A stretch of DNA of 64,000 nt from Amborella trichopoda. Its lineage: Eukaryota > Streptophyta > Magnoliopsida > Amborellales > Amborellaceae. The translations under genes and the position numbers were made by a program. Shown piece after piece: positions 35,841 through 47,680 of the stretch. Position 1 is the first letter of the stretch; each line of letters opens with the position of its first letter. Location: the NCBI RefSeq assembly GCF_000471905.2, contig NW_006496103.1, positions 541,552 through 605,551 of the forward strand. Reading direction: 5' to 3'. Under the pieces are notes generated by a model. The model was not told the DNA's origin and made no database searches. It saw nothing but the letters and a program-made list of their open reading frames with translations.

Positions 35841-37175
35841 TTACTACGCCTTTGTCGGCTCGTCCTTGTTTGGTTAGTCCCTCCTTTGTTTTTTCATAGT
35901 GCACACAGATGGCTTATGGGTTTCTTAACCCATTATTCGGATCGGGGATTTTCTCATCCCCATATTTGCGAGCTTCCCCCGGGAAAAAGTTCTTCGAACT
36001 TCATAACGAACTTTACTTCTGAGCAAAGACCCAGTGTCTAGCTCCCAGGTCCTGACCTAGATTAGTGTGAGAAGGGCTTAAAAGTCCCTAACTCCCCATC
36101 TGTGGGTTGCTCCTGTGGGTTTCTCCTGTGGTTTGCTGCAAGGCTACCACCCACATTCCTGCACCACCTCAACTCTCTATGCTTTGAGGCTCGGCACATT
36201 GGGGCCTCCAGCTCTCGCACACACCCTAAGACTCTTAGGTCATCCACTCAAGCTACACCACTAGGCAACCCTTATGTTACCTCGAGTCAATGTCCAGGAT
36301 CAGACCTCCTCAGGCCAGGTCCTATACACGTTATGTATGTGCATCCCGCAACTCGAGGCAATGCTGTCGCTGCGCCAACTCGAGCACGTCGGTGATGGCC
36401 CCCTCGCTTTCCCACTCACCACACATTAGCGCACCCTGTATGGGGTAGACTTCCACCTGTTCCCTTATAGACAACTACAGCCCTCGGCTTTTTACGGACA
36501 GACAACTTGTTCGAGCACAGGCTAACCCCCAAGTCACCTGTGATCCTTTTTCAAGGGGCGCACACGCGTCGCCTTCACAAACAGCTCCTCGCTCTAAAAT
36601 CAGGCACCATCATGAGTTGATCCTTCCCTCGCCTGCCCCTTCTCTTTCAAACAAGCACCTCAAGTTCTGGTACTCGAAACCTTCCCCAGGAGTACCATCT
36701 TGAGCAAGCCCCACCAGCTCATCACATCTTTAGAGCCCATAAGAGAGCTTCAGGCAAAGACTTGATGGAAGATCAAGTCCTTTGTCCTCCTCGGCCCAGG
36801 ATGACCACAGTACCTGGTCCACACTCATTGCTTCACCTAACGTTGATGGCTATTTCTTGTTCAAGAAAGGCTAGCCAGCTGCAGTCCCAATCGGTTTTCT
36901 CACTTGAGGTCTATCAAAGACTCAAAGCTAAATGTGATAGGGGTCTGCAAATCCTGACCAGGGAAGCCTCTCGAACAGTCGGGGCAGCCAGCTTTGACGA
37001 CACTCTTCATCAGAACCCTTTCTACCCTCTTCGAATCTCGGAACCCGAAGAGAAGGTGCAAGTATCCTGCACAGTGGTCAACTGAGTGGAAGATGACCCA
37101 ACCACTCAGCAGCCACGGTCCCAAGACCGTCGAGATCCGATCCTCACGTGAACGGCATATAAGACTAGAGGTCAG
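35841..37175 (+). other. Element B leader region
   Basis: Non-coding or eroded sequence between PBS and gag. Short open frames at 36102-36395 and 36762-37085 have no recognisable domain. Confidence 0.5.
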
Positions 37176-38627
37176 TTGGAGCATGCTAAGCCCTTGCTAA
37201 CTTATCTGTCGCGTGTGACTCACCAACCTCGAAAGCCTTCAACTACACTTAGGGCTAACCGCTCTGAGGAAATGGTTAGTGTTATGGTTGTGACAGAACC
37301 TAATGACAGCCAAGAAGAAAGCATGGATAAGTTCGAACAAATGGTGCGAGCAATGATGGAGAAGATTGATCACATGGAAAGCATGCAGTCCCCAGTCAAT
37401 GTATCCCATCATGAGGCCAACTCCCATCACTCGGATGATGCAACTCCAAGGCAGCGTCCTCCTCCTGCCTCACACGATAATTCTGTCCCTCACCCCATCT
37501 CACAGGCAGACATCGACGTTATGGTGACCCACAGCCTAAAGAACAGACAGATCTCGGGAATGCAAGGTACAATGCTTGACCAAAAGCCATACCCCTCCTA
37601 CATTGATCAGGTTTTGTTTCCCTGGAACTACAAAAAGGGGAAGCTTCCCCTATTCAAGGGTAGGACATCCCCACACCGGCATATCATGCATTTTCAAGTA
37701 GAATGTCGTGAGACAATGGCTGATAGGAGACTCCTCCTCCGTAAGTTTGTTGAAACCCTTGATGGCCCAGCCTTTCAGTGGTATGCTTGGCTTCCCCCAA
37801 ATTCAGTACATACTTGGGAGGAAATGGAGCAACTATTCCATCAGCGCTTCTATGAGGTCAAGAGAGAGTTCTAAACCATCAAGCTTCTCACCTTGATTTA
37901 GGAACCCGACGAACCCGTGGATCAATTCATAGCAAGATGGAAAGATTTGGCTGCTTTCCATCCTAATCCCATGCCTGAGAAGGAAGCAGTCCATACCTGC
38001 GTACGAAACATGCGACTTGAGATTGCTCTACATGTTGAGGCCTCCAATCTAACCTCCATGTCAGAGCTGATCTCTAAGTCATTTTGTATAGAAAGTTTGC
38101 CACACCACCATAACGGGTCACAGTCTGCAAGCTCAGGAAACAACCAGGGCAATGGTAGTTTTCGGACCAACGCTCGGGGCAATCAACAAAAAGGGGTAAT
38201 CAGCACAGCCATCACCACTAGTGATTCAAGGAAGGCTGCCTCCCAAACTTCGGACCTCTCCAAAGGGGTAGGCACAGCAATAGCACCTCAGACAGGCAAG
38301 CAACAATAGTCATATAACCGGTTACCCCCACCTGCAGACCTTAATCAAGATGATTATTGAGTCAAACATAGGAATAAGGTTTATCCTTTCGAAAAGGAAT
38401 GGGTCCCCACACTACTCTGGTTATTACTAGAATAGAATATGATTGAGATGCCTGAAAGCAAGTTTCCTAATCAAGCTGGGCTCGAAACCCATGCAAGCTA
38501 CTGTGATTATCATCGGAGAAGAAGCCACGCCACAGATGAATGCGACACACAAAGTCTTTATCAAGGCTCTGATTCAGAAGGTTCAGATAAAGCTCAAAGA
38601 GCTCAAGAGAGCATCTGGGGAAATTGA
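37176..38627 (+). pseudogene. Element B gag
   Basis: One reading frame of about 483 codons, broken by in-frame stops at about 37872, 37902, 38307, 38358 and 38433 but without a frame change until after 38560. It contains a Gln/Glu-rich N-terminus (FEQMVRAMMEKIDHMES), the capsid-like core PLFKGRTSPHRHIMHFQVEC, FVETLDGPAFQWYAWLPPNS and WEEMEQLFHQRFY, then QFIARWKDLAAFHP, and a zinc-binding CDYHRRRSHATDEC (C-x2-H-x4-H-x4-C). In life the protein forms the particle that packages element RNA. The start shown is the first ATG of the open piece. Confidence 0.85.
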
Positions 38628-39545
38628 GGCTTCCCACACGGTGACAGTGCACGAGGAAAGCGAAGGCCCACACTCTTTTGATGAGTTGCCATCATATCTC
38701 CTTTGGGCTTTGTTCGTCATGATGCTTCAACAAGGGCTCATCACTCCAAAGCCAACAAGGCAGCCCACGCACCTTGGTCAAGGAACTGAGAATTATTGGT
38801 GCCCGTATCATTAGATATGGGGCCACAAGCTAAGTGAATGATATAGGTTCGAGGCCATAGTTACAAAGAAGGTGCAGAGGGGTCACATTGCCTATGCCGT
38901 CATGGAAGAACACTTGCAAGACAATGCCCCCATCCACGAGATTGCTTTAGTGCAAGAATCCCATATTGATGGCCCCGGTTCTGCTGAACCCTCGACTTCC
39001 TAGCCATGGAGAGTCTACCACGGGCGGAGCAGGCTCAAGTCCTTAAAGAGAGAGATAGTTTTTCAAGCTAGGGCTATTTACAAACCTAGTAAGACAGATC
39101 AAGCACCTCTCAAGGAAACCAGGAGGAGACGGGCGCCAAGGGCTGCTCACTGGAAGAACAACATTGCTCAACCATCAGTCTAGAAAGAATATCTCAGGTC
39201 TCTTCCTCCATTGCCGACCTTATAGGACTTCATTCTTGGCGCGATCATCCTTCCTCCCTCATCTCATCAGGTGGACATCCCTGGGCCATCTTCTACTTGA
39301 GGCACATCCAATAAGCGTGACGACATTAAAAGCACCCCCCAAAGGTCTAAGCAGGGGAAAGATCTAAAAGACTCCCAGCACACGTCCCACTCTGGTGATG
39401 ACGTAAAAAGCTGCCCAAGCTGGTCCAATGAGGGAAATGACTTTAAAGGTCCCTCACCTACTCCTCTTCTTCTTCTTCCTCTTCTTCTTCTTCTTCTCCT
39501 CCTCCTCTTCTACATCTCCTCCAAGTATAATCTAAACTCGAGGGA
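38560..39545 (+). pseudogene. Element B gag tail and linker, shifted frame
   Basis: After a frame change the text continues FIKALIQKVQIKLKELKRAS and later WCPYH, a possible second zinc-binding motif cut by a stop, then HIAYAVMEEHLQDNAPIHE. A CTT/CTC trinucleotide microsatellite lies at about 39455-39520. Confidence 0.55.
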
Positions 39546-40233
39546 ACCAATATAAGCAAGACGCACCGGAGGTAGCTGACAAAGACTATGGCCCAGGCAG
39601 CTATATTCCTAACAGTGTTGACACCCTGGTGGCTCGAGCCAAGTCAGAGCCATCCTCTTCTTCAAAGAAGCATAAGAAGTCAAAGCCAAAGAAACCCCAG
39701 CGACCCCCTGAGCCCAACTTTGAGCGAAGGCTAAGATAATCGAGAGGACAGAGCTTTTATTCTCAAGAAGCCTGTCATATGGTGCAGTTCTCGAAAGAAT
39801 TACCCAGCACAGGGAAAATGAGCTTGAGATAGGGGAAAACGCTGCAACCTCCACCTCAGAAGCTAAAGATCCAGAAGTTTCCTGGTCCACCACTTCTTCC
39901 TCCCCCAAATACCCCAGACAATTTATCAATCCTCAAGAGCCTTGGGATCCTTCCTCTCTTTAATACCCCGGACAATCCACCCATCCTCAAATTCCCGGGG
40001 ATGCCTCTGATACCATACACCCAACCACTTCCTATGCCTCAACCTCAAACCTTTACTTCACTTAAACAAATCCCTATAACCCAAACCTCCCAAACCAAGC
40101 CGGTTACGCAGCCACACCAGCCAGTAGACCAAAATAAACCTTCTCCATTTAAACCTGACCTCCAACCTACCATATTGCCTAAACCCATGATGGACATGTG
40201 GGAACATCGAGAAAGTCCTCATGAGACACTGGC
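39546..40233 (+). pseudogene. Element B proline-rich pre-pol segment
   Basis: Begins with a stretch parallel to element A 14960 (PSSSSKKHKKSKPKKPQ), followed by proline-rich text LPMPQPQTFTSLKQIP and KPSPFKPDLQPTILPKP. It is cut off at 40233 by a sequence starting TGTCACAACCCC. Pol is absent. Confidence 0.65.
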
Positions 40234-42527
40234 TGTCACAACCCCACCCCGACCCCCAAAACGTACTCGACAGAGGATGGTCGGGTGTGAGTCCATGATC
40301 TCGAGGTAGCATATGCCATTTAGTTCAGAGTGACTCAACGCTTTGATAATGCAGTAAACAGAGCAAATCATAAAAAGAACTAAAACAATACCACAACTGG
40401 CAGATGAACATGGAAAATCCCATGCACCAAAAATCCACTATATAAAATTCTTCCAAAATATTACACTTTAGTTTGGGGCATCTAGGCCCAATATTACATA
40501 TATCCACAAAGAACAAAAACCCAGGGCCAAGCAGCCCATTTACAAATAAGATCTAAGCACCTTCTTCAAGAAATCTAGTTTCGACTTCTCGTCACAAAAC
40601 ACAAACTCCAGGCCCTGAACCTGTCGCTATCAATCTACAAGGAGAGGAGAAATTATGGAATGAGCTATACAGCCCAGTAAGTAGGTCTAATCGATAAACA
40701 TCAATAATAATTCTATTCATGTATAATAAACAGTCCATGCATCTATACAAGGGTGCAGCAGAGTAGACAAGTACAATGGAAATCAGATCACTGCATCAAT
40801 TGTAGACATTATATCCAGAAAGAAGATATTATTCAATCATTGCATTATAGCCATTCACATTCACTCTTCAATCATTACCCATTCACTTCTTAGCTCACCT
40901 ACTCCAACAGTAGAGGCCCTATCAATTAGGCTAAGCCAATCCCATTGCTTAGGACCTCTACCAACTCACACGAGGGAGGGTAATGACAATTGGGGAAATC
41001 CAATTTGTAGTACCCTCATACTCAAGCACACAGCCCCAACGCGCATTGAGGGTTCGATAGGCACTTACCTTGCAAGACATCAGTAACTAGTTTCCTCTCG
41101 TGAATCTCGGGGGATGCGTCGCTCCCATTTCATTGTTTCTTAATTGCATCCTATCATTTAGCTAGTTAAGGGATAGCTAACATCTCTTTTTCTTAGTATA
41201 ACAATCCTCACTACCGATGGGTGCCCCATCACGTAGCAAGCAATATCAGTATCCAATGGCCAGTAGCTCAACATTATCACATAACAGTGCCTACTACCAA
41301 TGAGTGTCCCATTACATAGTGGTCATCATTATAGTCTCATATCATACATCAGAACTCCATTCATTCATGCTCAATCAATGAATTGTGATAGATAAGTCAA
41401 AGCATCATTACGCAAGAATGGAGTCATACCCAAAATCATTCAGCAATCATGTAACATCATAACATTTAGTACAAGGCATCTACTACATGAGTATTCACAT
41501 GGCATTTATGCTTAAACATCATCGATAACAACTAGACACTTATCATGTAACATTCATTATAGATCCATCGCATTAACATTAAACTTATCATTTTTTCACT
41601 TGTTCACTTATGTGCAATCACTTTTTCACTTGGCACCACCCACACATCCCTATGTTATTCACATGAAATTTTTCATATAATACTCATGCTTATCACTTAT
41701 AAATATAGCGTTATTTCAATGGCTTAATGTGAAATTTAGAGGTAACAAGAGACGAGCATAACCATCGATCTGTGATGTGCAACAGTGACATACCCCACTT
41801 CTCGGGGGCATAACTCTAAATTTATGAGAAATCTCAAAATGATTAAAACATGCAACTTCAAGCTTATCCATTGATCTTTCAAATGGTGGAAGTTTGAAGA
41901 TGTTCGGACACTCTTTGATTGGTCAATAGTGCGGCACAAAAGGACTCACGGTTGCTGGAATTAACAATGAATGTGGGCATTGACATGCCCCAACATTTTG
42001 GGGCATATCTTTTGATCCATACAAAATTTTAATATAGTAAAAGAAGCCAACTTAAAATAGACATGCATGTATTTAATTTGACCAATTTGGACCCATTTGG
42101 GTGCCGTTTGGTCACCGAAGAGCCCAAGGCAGAGACCCTCACATTTGCTGAAAAATCCCTCATTCTACATTTTAACATGCTATTCATTTGATACACACCA
42201 TTTGACAAGACAAACAAAGATAAAACTTATCACAAACCTAATTCATGTCAAACTAATTAAGTAATCTTACAAGGAAACTACTCTATAAATTTATCAAGTT
42301 CATTACTCGATGCTCAATCACTCATTCAAGCCCTTTTTACTCATTTGTTTTCATACACCTCATTCTATCATCTTGCTCTTCACAACAACTTGAGTTTAGA
42401 TCTTCTGAGGTGAATTGATGCACGACATCCCTCACAATGTCTTCAATCCCCTCCAACGGCCTTCTCTGGCTTCCTCCACCTCCACCTGTTGGCTGTCTTC
42501 AAGGGGCAGTAGTGAACTCCTTAGGGG

Positions 42528-42568
<41 letters not shown>

Positions 42569-42690
42569 AGTAGTAGTAGGTAGAATGAGGAAAATTGTGT
42601 TTCCAAGGGGAGGGGGTAGGGTTGGGGAGGGGGTAGGGTTAAGTACCTATGGTTGGTGGGATTCACTGTGGTTGACGGGTAGGTAAAAGT
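40234..42690. mobile_element. Possible LTR-derived segment, family unknown
   Basis: A sudden break in the element B frame is followed by TGTCACAACCCCACCCCGAC, an end type common in Del/Tekay-like LTRs. Words GGGGCAT...CCAACATTTTGGGG and GTTTGGTCACCG further right resemble retroelement LTR text, perhaps on the minus strand. No right end, target duplication or PBS was found, so the boundaries and class are uncertain. Confidence 0.3.
42524..42568. repeat. GA microsatellite
   Basis: A G run followed by about 17 GA dinucleotides and GAAGAAGTAGTAG. Confidence 0.95.
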
Positions 42691-43175
42691 TACTATGGCG
42701 GACGCAATCACAAGCGGCTCTGACATATACGGCAATCGTAAGTTTGACCAAGATATTCCTGGCACTGCCCTCAATTCACACACAATGTTGCTCTCTTGCT
42801 CTCATTTTACTGATGACACTGGGTCACAGCGGGAGATGGTTCATAGATGGTGCTATGCTGGCGGCAATGCCCCAATTTCACTCATGGCGATGCCTTTCAC
42901 ATGCGGAGTTACCCTTCCTTTCTCACTTCATAGTCGGCGATGGGTTTTGAATTCACAGAGGGCTATGGGTCTCTTTTACACAGCCGGTGTTGCATCTTCT
43001 TACACAATCGGTAATAGTTCCCACGTAAGTGGCGTTACCACCAGCACGTTCGACGATGCGCAGACGGCGCTACCCCCCGTTACACACACGACGATGCATC
43101 TTCTTTCTCTCTCCTATGCTTCTTTACCATCGACGGCGCTAAGCTCTTATACATGCGTGGCGATGCTCCATGAAA
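42690..43175. repeat. Degenerate minisatellite with ACACAGCCGG-type units
   Basis: Units of about 35-45 bases carry variants such as TTACACAGCCGGTGTTGC, TTACACAATCGGTAATAG, TCATAGTCGGCGATGGG and ACACGACGATGC. The core is the reverse complement of the CAGCGCCGGCTGTGT repeats at 19741-21130. A spurious 163-codon frame spans it. Confidence 0.5.
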
Positions 43176-43240
43176 GTCTTAGGTAAAATGACAAGCTTAT
43201 AAGAGAAAGTCTTAGGTAAAATGACAAGCTCATAAGTGAG
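43172..43240. repeat. 33-bp tandem duplication, two copies
   Basis: AAAGTCTTAGGTAAAATGAC followed by AAGCT and ATAAG occurs twice in succession. Confidence 0.85.
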
Positions 43241-44203
43241 ATTAAGATTAGGTAAAGCAAATGGAAGTCCAACTAGATCAAGATTCAAGACCCCATTATT
43301 ATATCACTTAGTTTTTGACATATGTATGACATATTAGGGAAGCTTTCCTATTTGGTATATGATTTCTAACCTTTTATACATAGATAACAAAGAATAACAT
43401 TTGTGCCCCCTTTGAAGTCACCATTTGGGAAATGTGATTTTCTCTAGAGAGAGAAGCAAGGGTCTCTTGCATTGAGAAGTAAGGCCTTTATATAGAGAGA
43501 AGTGAGTTTTTTATGAAGAGAGCCACCATGATAATACCTACAACTCCCTTGTAGACTTTGGGTGATATCTCCTTTTAGTAATAGAAACTTTTAGTTGTAC
43601 TCAGGGTTTTTTTCATGTACAATATCTAACTATGGAGTAGAAATCAAAGATCAACTTGTAGCATTGGTTAAAGCTGGTTCAAAAGGGTTTGGTCAAAGGT
43701 TAGATTATTGTATCCCAAAATATGTGATGTACATTTTCATTGGTATAACAGATTTCAGTTTACCATGCTTGTGGATGTACCCCTTTGTGTTAAACTACGT
43801 AAATCTTTGTGTTCATGTGATGTCTGTGTTTTTTATGCTTTATTTCTCATACTTATATTATGCTCTGTACTAGTTAATTTCGTTGTAACTAGTTAAATAC
43901 ACAATGTTTTGAGATCCAACTTTTGGAGTTCCTATTTCCTATGAGAGGGTCTTGAGTCATAAAACAAAAAGTGGTGGGATCCTCCACCCCAATCATTAGC
44001 GCTCTCTATCTAGAAAGATCATTGGTAGGGATAATTTTTTGAAAATAATCATATGAGAGGATGATCATATAAGCCAGCGGAAATAATTTAGAGGATCTCT
44101 TCCTTGAAACAGTTTTTCTATAGCTTTAATTAAAAATAAACAATTTAAAACATCAATTTCAAGTTTTGGAAATGCACGTATGAAAAAGTTAGAATTCAAC
44201 AGA
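43241..44203 (+). other. Possible LTR fragment and A+T-rich sequence
   Basis: A TATA-like TTTATATAGA (43487-43496), downstream GTACTCAGGGTTTTTTTCATG and a weak ATCTAACTATGGAG stretch resemble the end and PBS junction of a copia LTR, but the PBS is not convincing. The remainder has no recognised feature. Confidence 0.3.
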
Positions 44204-44411
44204 GGGTCTGGTTTGTATAAGGTTTCAACAATAAACAATCAAATCAAGGGCACCCCTAAAATTTATCATAAGATGTAAGTAAAAAATTCCTAGGATGACT
44301 TAAAAATATATTTTTATCTCTAATTATAAAATTTTAAACTCCAAAAATTGTTCACATTAGGTAGATCTATAAACCCATGAAAATCTTGAAATTGGACGGT
44401 CTAGATAATTT
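44204..44411. mobile_element. MITE, partial copy d of the GGGTG family
   Basis: Starts GGGTCTGGTTTGTATAAGG, has AATAAACAATCAAATCAAGG, ATTATAAAATTTTAAACTCC and TTGGACGGTCTAGATAA in the same order as the intact copies, and is lost after the central box. Confidence 0.6.
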
Positions 44412-45892
44412 GTTATTAATAAAGATTTATAAACTTATTTGGTCTGTAAACTAGCTCAATATTTAGGTGATGGTGGAGCAATTAAAAGGTATGTATGCAT
44501 AAATAAGTGTGGCTTTATGCTTATATATTATAAACTTATATGGATGTTAACATCTCAATATCATCATAGCTTTTTTTTCAATTAATTGAGGTCTGCTACA
44601 TAAATCCTGGTCCGCTTCCAGATTCATGATAAGTTTTAACAAAATTTTACGTTGTCTATCTACCTAACACAACTGAGCCCTTTACCTGGACATGGATGTC
44701 AATATCAAAAGACTAAATATACCACATATTTGAGTAGAAGGTCTCAAGGATTTAACCCTCCCACATTTGGGGTGTCTTGGATCATTCGTACTTACCCCAA
44801 AATCGGCACTGGACTTAGCGAAGAAGTCAATGAAAAATGTTTAAAAGAGATAATAAAAATGTTAATATGTTTGTGTAGAAAATACGAAAGGGCATTTCAA
44901 AATAACATCTATTAGAAGCAATGGTTTTTTTGTCAAAAACTGCTTTTCTAGATTTTAGTTAGGGAAAATTATATAAATATCTATTTTATTTTTCATTATT
45001 ACAGAAATACCTAAAACTTTCCATTATTACTGGTGCTTGTTTTTTAAACTTCATAACATTTTTTTTAAAAAGAAGAAGCCACCCATTTTCGTTTTTTCTA
45101 AAAATTGAAGTTATTAAAATTTATGTTTTTCAAAAACCGAATTTATTTGTTTTTTGGTTTTTTTTTTAAAACCTAAAATTTTCTATTTAAATGTGCAGCA
45201 AGTTTCTTCATTCTCTAAAACTAGTCAAATACCTACTTCTATTACTATTCTCTGAAACTAGTCAAATACCTACTTCTATTACTATTACTCAAATAGTGCA
45301 TTAGTAAAAGCATACATACCTCTTTAAGAGGGTTTGTTATCAAATCCTGTCCATTCCATGATGAGATTGCATATGGCAAGACTGGAACCCTTAACATGAA
45401 AGTGTAGAGGTATGCATTACAATCGAAAAGCCAATAACTTGGCCGAGTCCATAAATAGTGAAATTTGGTTTATCAAAAACTGAAATTTTTTAAATTTCAG
45501 TTTTTGAAAAACTGAAAATGAGTAGTTTCTTCTTTTTTTAAAAAAATTGTTATGAAGTTCAAAAAACAGACATATGAGTAATAATGAAAATTTTTAGGTA
45601 TTTGCATAATAGCAAAAAATAAAATGGATATTTACGTAATTTTTTCTTTTAGTTATGAAGAATTTAAATGAGATAGTTCTGTATATATAAACAATCTCTA
45701 ATCTTAGAGTAGTGTTCGCAAAATAGAACCGGAACGGTTAATCAGACATTGGGCCATAAGTGATTTAACCGGTTTAACTGGTAAACTGGCCAATTCAGCT
45801 GTTCTAACCAGACAAGTCTCGAGCAATGAAAAAAAAATTTGAAAAAAAAAATGAAGAAGCTATTAAAAAAATCTACTAAAATATGAAAAGCA
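44412..45892. other. A+T-rich sequence, nothing recognised
   Basis: A short direct duplication of TCTCTAAAACTAGTCAAATACC-like text occurs at about 45213-45290. TTTTTCAAAAACCGAA-like words near 45127 reappear in inverted form near 45490-45530, suggesting an eroded inverted repeat (about 44990-45640). No coding sequence. Confidence 0.4.
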
Positions 45893-45901
45893 TATAAAGA
45901 A

Positions 45902-46295
45902 GGGTGCGATTTGTATAGAGCCGAGGCTCTAAACAATCAAATTAGAGCCCACCTTCATATAGTTTTGAGAAATATGGTTTCAATGCAGGAAATTTTTGTG
46001 ATAGCCTTAAATTATATTTTCATTTTTATTTATAAAATTTAAAGCTTAAAAAATAGGGTAGATCAAGCAGATCTATGAAAACTTGAATACCGTAAAAATT
46101 GACGGTCCAAAACGCCTTACGAGATGCACTATTTCCAAAACTTGAAATCCATTTTTTTTCTCAACTCCATGTATCTTGATGTCGAGATGATCAATTTGAG
46201 GATATTTGGGCATCAAAACAATCTCTTCTAGTTGTGTTTTTAAGGTAGGCTTTAATTTGATTGTTTAGAGCCTAGGCTCTATATAAACTTTTTCC
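45902..46295. mobile_element. MITE with long TIRs and 9-bp TSD
   Basis: A 394-bp element starts GGGTGCGATTTGTATAGAGC and ends in CTCTATATAAACTTTTTCC. The left 50 bases and the complement of the right 50 match strongly, sharing AGGCTCTAAACAATCAAATT. The flanks TATAAAGAA and TATAAAGGA (45893-45901 and 46296-46304) agree at eight of nine bases. Long TIRs and a 9-bp duplication point to a Mutator-like transposase as the mobiliser; this is inference. No coding capacity. Confidence 0.85.
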
Positions 46296-46582
46296 TATAA
46301 AGGATGATTAAAACAAAACACATTCAAATGAAGATAAAAATTAATAAAAAAATAGATTTTAAATAATCGATTTGTGTTTACGAGTCTTTTTAAAAAATTT
46401 TGAAAAAGATGGAAAAAATATAAAAGTGAGTATTAATGACCAAAGCAATTTCTAATATTTACCATGCTGTAAAAAATATTAAAAAGTGTATTACAAACCA
46501 AATTCCTTATTGTTTGGATTTTATATACAATTTTTTGAATTTTTTATTTCAAAATACCAGCCGATCACAAAAACCTCCCAAT

Positions 46583-46592
46583 TATATAAATA
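46583..46592 (+). promoter_or_regulatory. TATA box of LTR3
   Basis: TATATAAATA, identical to the box in LTR1, at the same distance from the GA run. Confidence 0.6.
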
Positions 46593-46989
46593 CGTGCTAA
46601 ACTTAATTGTAAAGGGCTTCCCTCATTCTTCAATTTTAGGAATAAAATTTGATATTTTTCTTTGAGATTGTGGGCACGTCTTGGAGAGAGAGAGAGAGAA
46701 GAGAGAAGAAAAAGTCTGATACCCTTCGATAAGGTAGCTTTCTCGCTCTTCCTCTCATCTCTCTCTCTTTCTCTCTCCTCCTCTCATCTCTCCCTTTCTC
46801 TCTCCTCCTCTCTTTCTTTCTCGCTCCTACTCTCTTCTTTCTCTTTCTCTCTCCTTCTCTTCTCTCTATCTTTCCTTTATTATTCCTCCATGTTTCTTTC
46901 TCTTCCTTTCTTTTTTTCTCTATTCTCTTTCTTTCTCTCTTTTCTCTGTCTTCCCCTTTCTCTCTCTAATATTTCCTTTCTCTCTCGTC

Positions 46990-47680
46990 CTCAGTCATGC
47001 ATGGCAGTACCTATTGCCACGCATGAAATTCTCTTTTCTTTCTTGTCTTCTAGAACATGAATAGTGAGATAGGCCAAACCCTTGTGAAGGGCTGGGTCAC
47101 TGTCCAGGTCTCTTTCCCTCTTGTCATGGACGGCGGTAGCCTATCGTCGTCCAAGATCTTCTCTCTCCTTTTCCTTTGTCATGGATGGTGGATGCTCATC
47201 ATCATCTATGTTCTTTCTATCTCTCTCATGTCATGGACGGTGGAAGCTCATCGTCGTCCATGTTCATTCTTGTTTTTTCTTCTCCCATGTCATGGACGAT
47301 GGAAGCCCATCGTCGTCCATGTTTTCTCTCTTGTCTCTCTCTAATGCCATTGACGACGGAAGTCATGGTCGTCTATGTTCTCTCTCTCTTTTGTCATGGA
47401 TAGCAGAAGCTCATCGCCAACCATGTTCTCTCCCTCTTGTCATAGACGACGGAAGTTATCGTCGTCCATGTTCTCTCTCTCTCCTATCATGGATGGTAGA
47501 AGCTCAACACCATACATGTTCTCTCTCTCTCTTGTCATGGACGCCAGAAGACATCACCGTCCATGTTCTTTATCTCTCCCTCTTGTCATGGACGGCAGAA
47601 GCTCATCGTCGTCCATGATTCATCATCTTCTCTCTCTCTTCTGTCATAGAAGGTAGTAGCTCATCGTCCTCCATGTTTCT
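46990..47680 (+). repeat. Stem-loop tandem array in LTR3, about 11 units
   Basis: Units of about 55-65 bases of the form CATGGACGGTGGAAGCTC then ATCGTCGTCCATG. In the unit at 47232-47262 CATGGACG pairs exactly with CGTCCATG, and the same holds at 47291-47321. A first unit near 46996 uses CATGCATGGCA with TGCCACGCATG instead. Spacers are CTCTCT-rich. Confidence 0.8.

Noticed and set aside
42695-43186. 163-codon frame
   Set aside because: Covers a degenerate minisatellite and has no recognisable domain.
43600-43640. Copia-type tRNA-Met primer binding site near ATCTAACTATGGAG
   Set aside because: Only the first bases resemble the usual TGGTATCAGAGC site, too weak to call.
47121-47618. 165-codon frame with repeating SWMVEAHRRPCS-like text
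   Set aside because: A translation of the LTR3 stem-loop array; periodicity follows the DNA repeat, not a protein.
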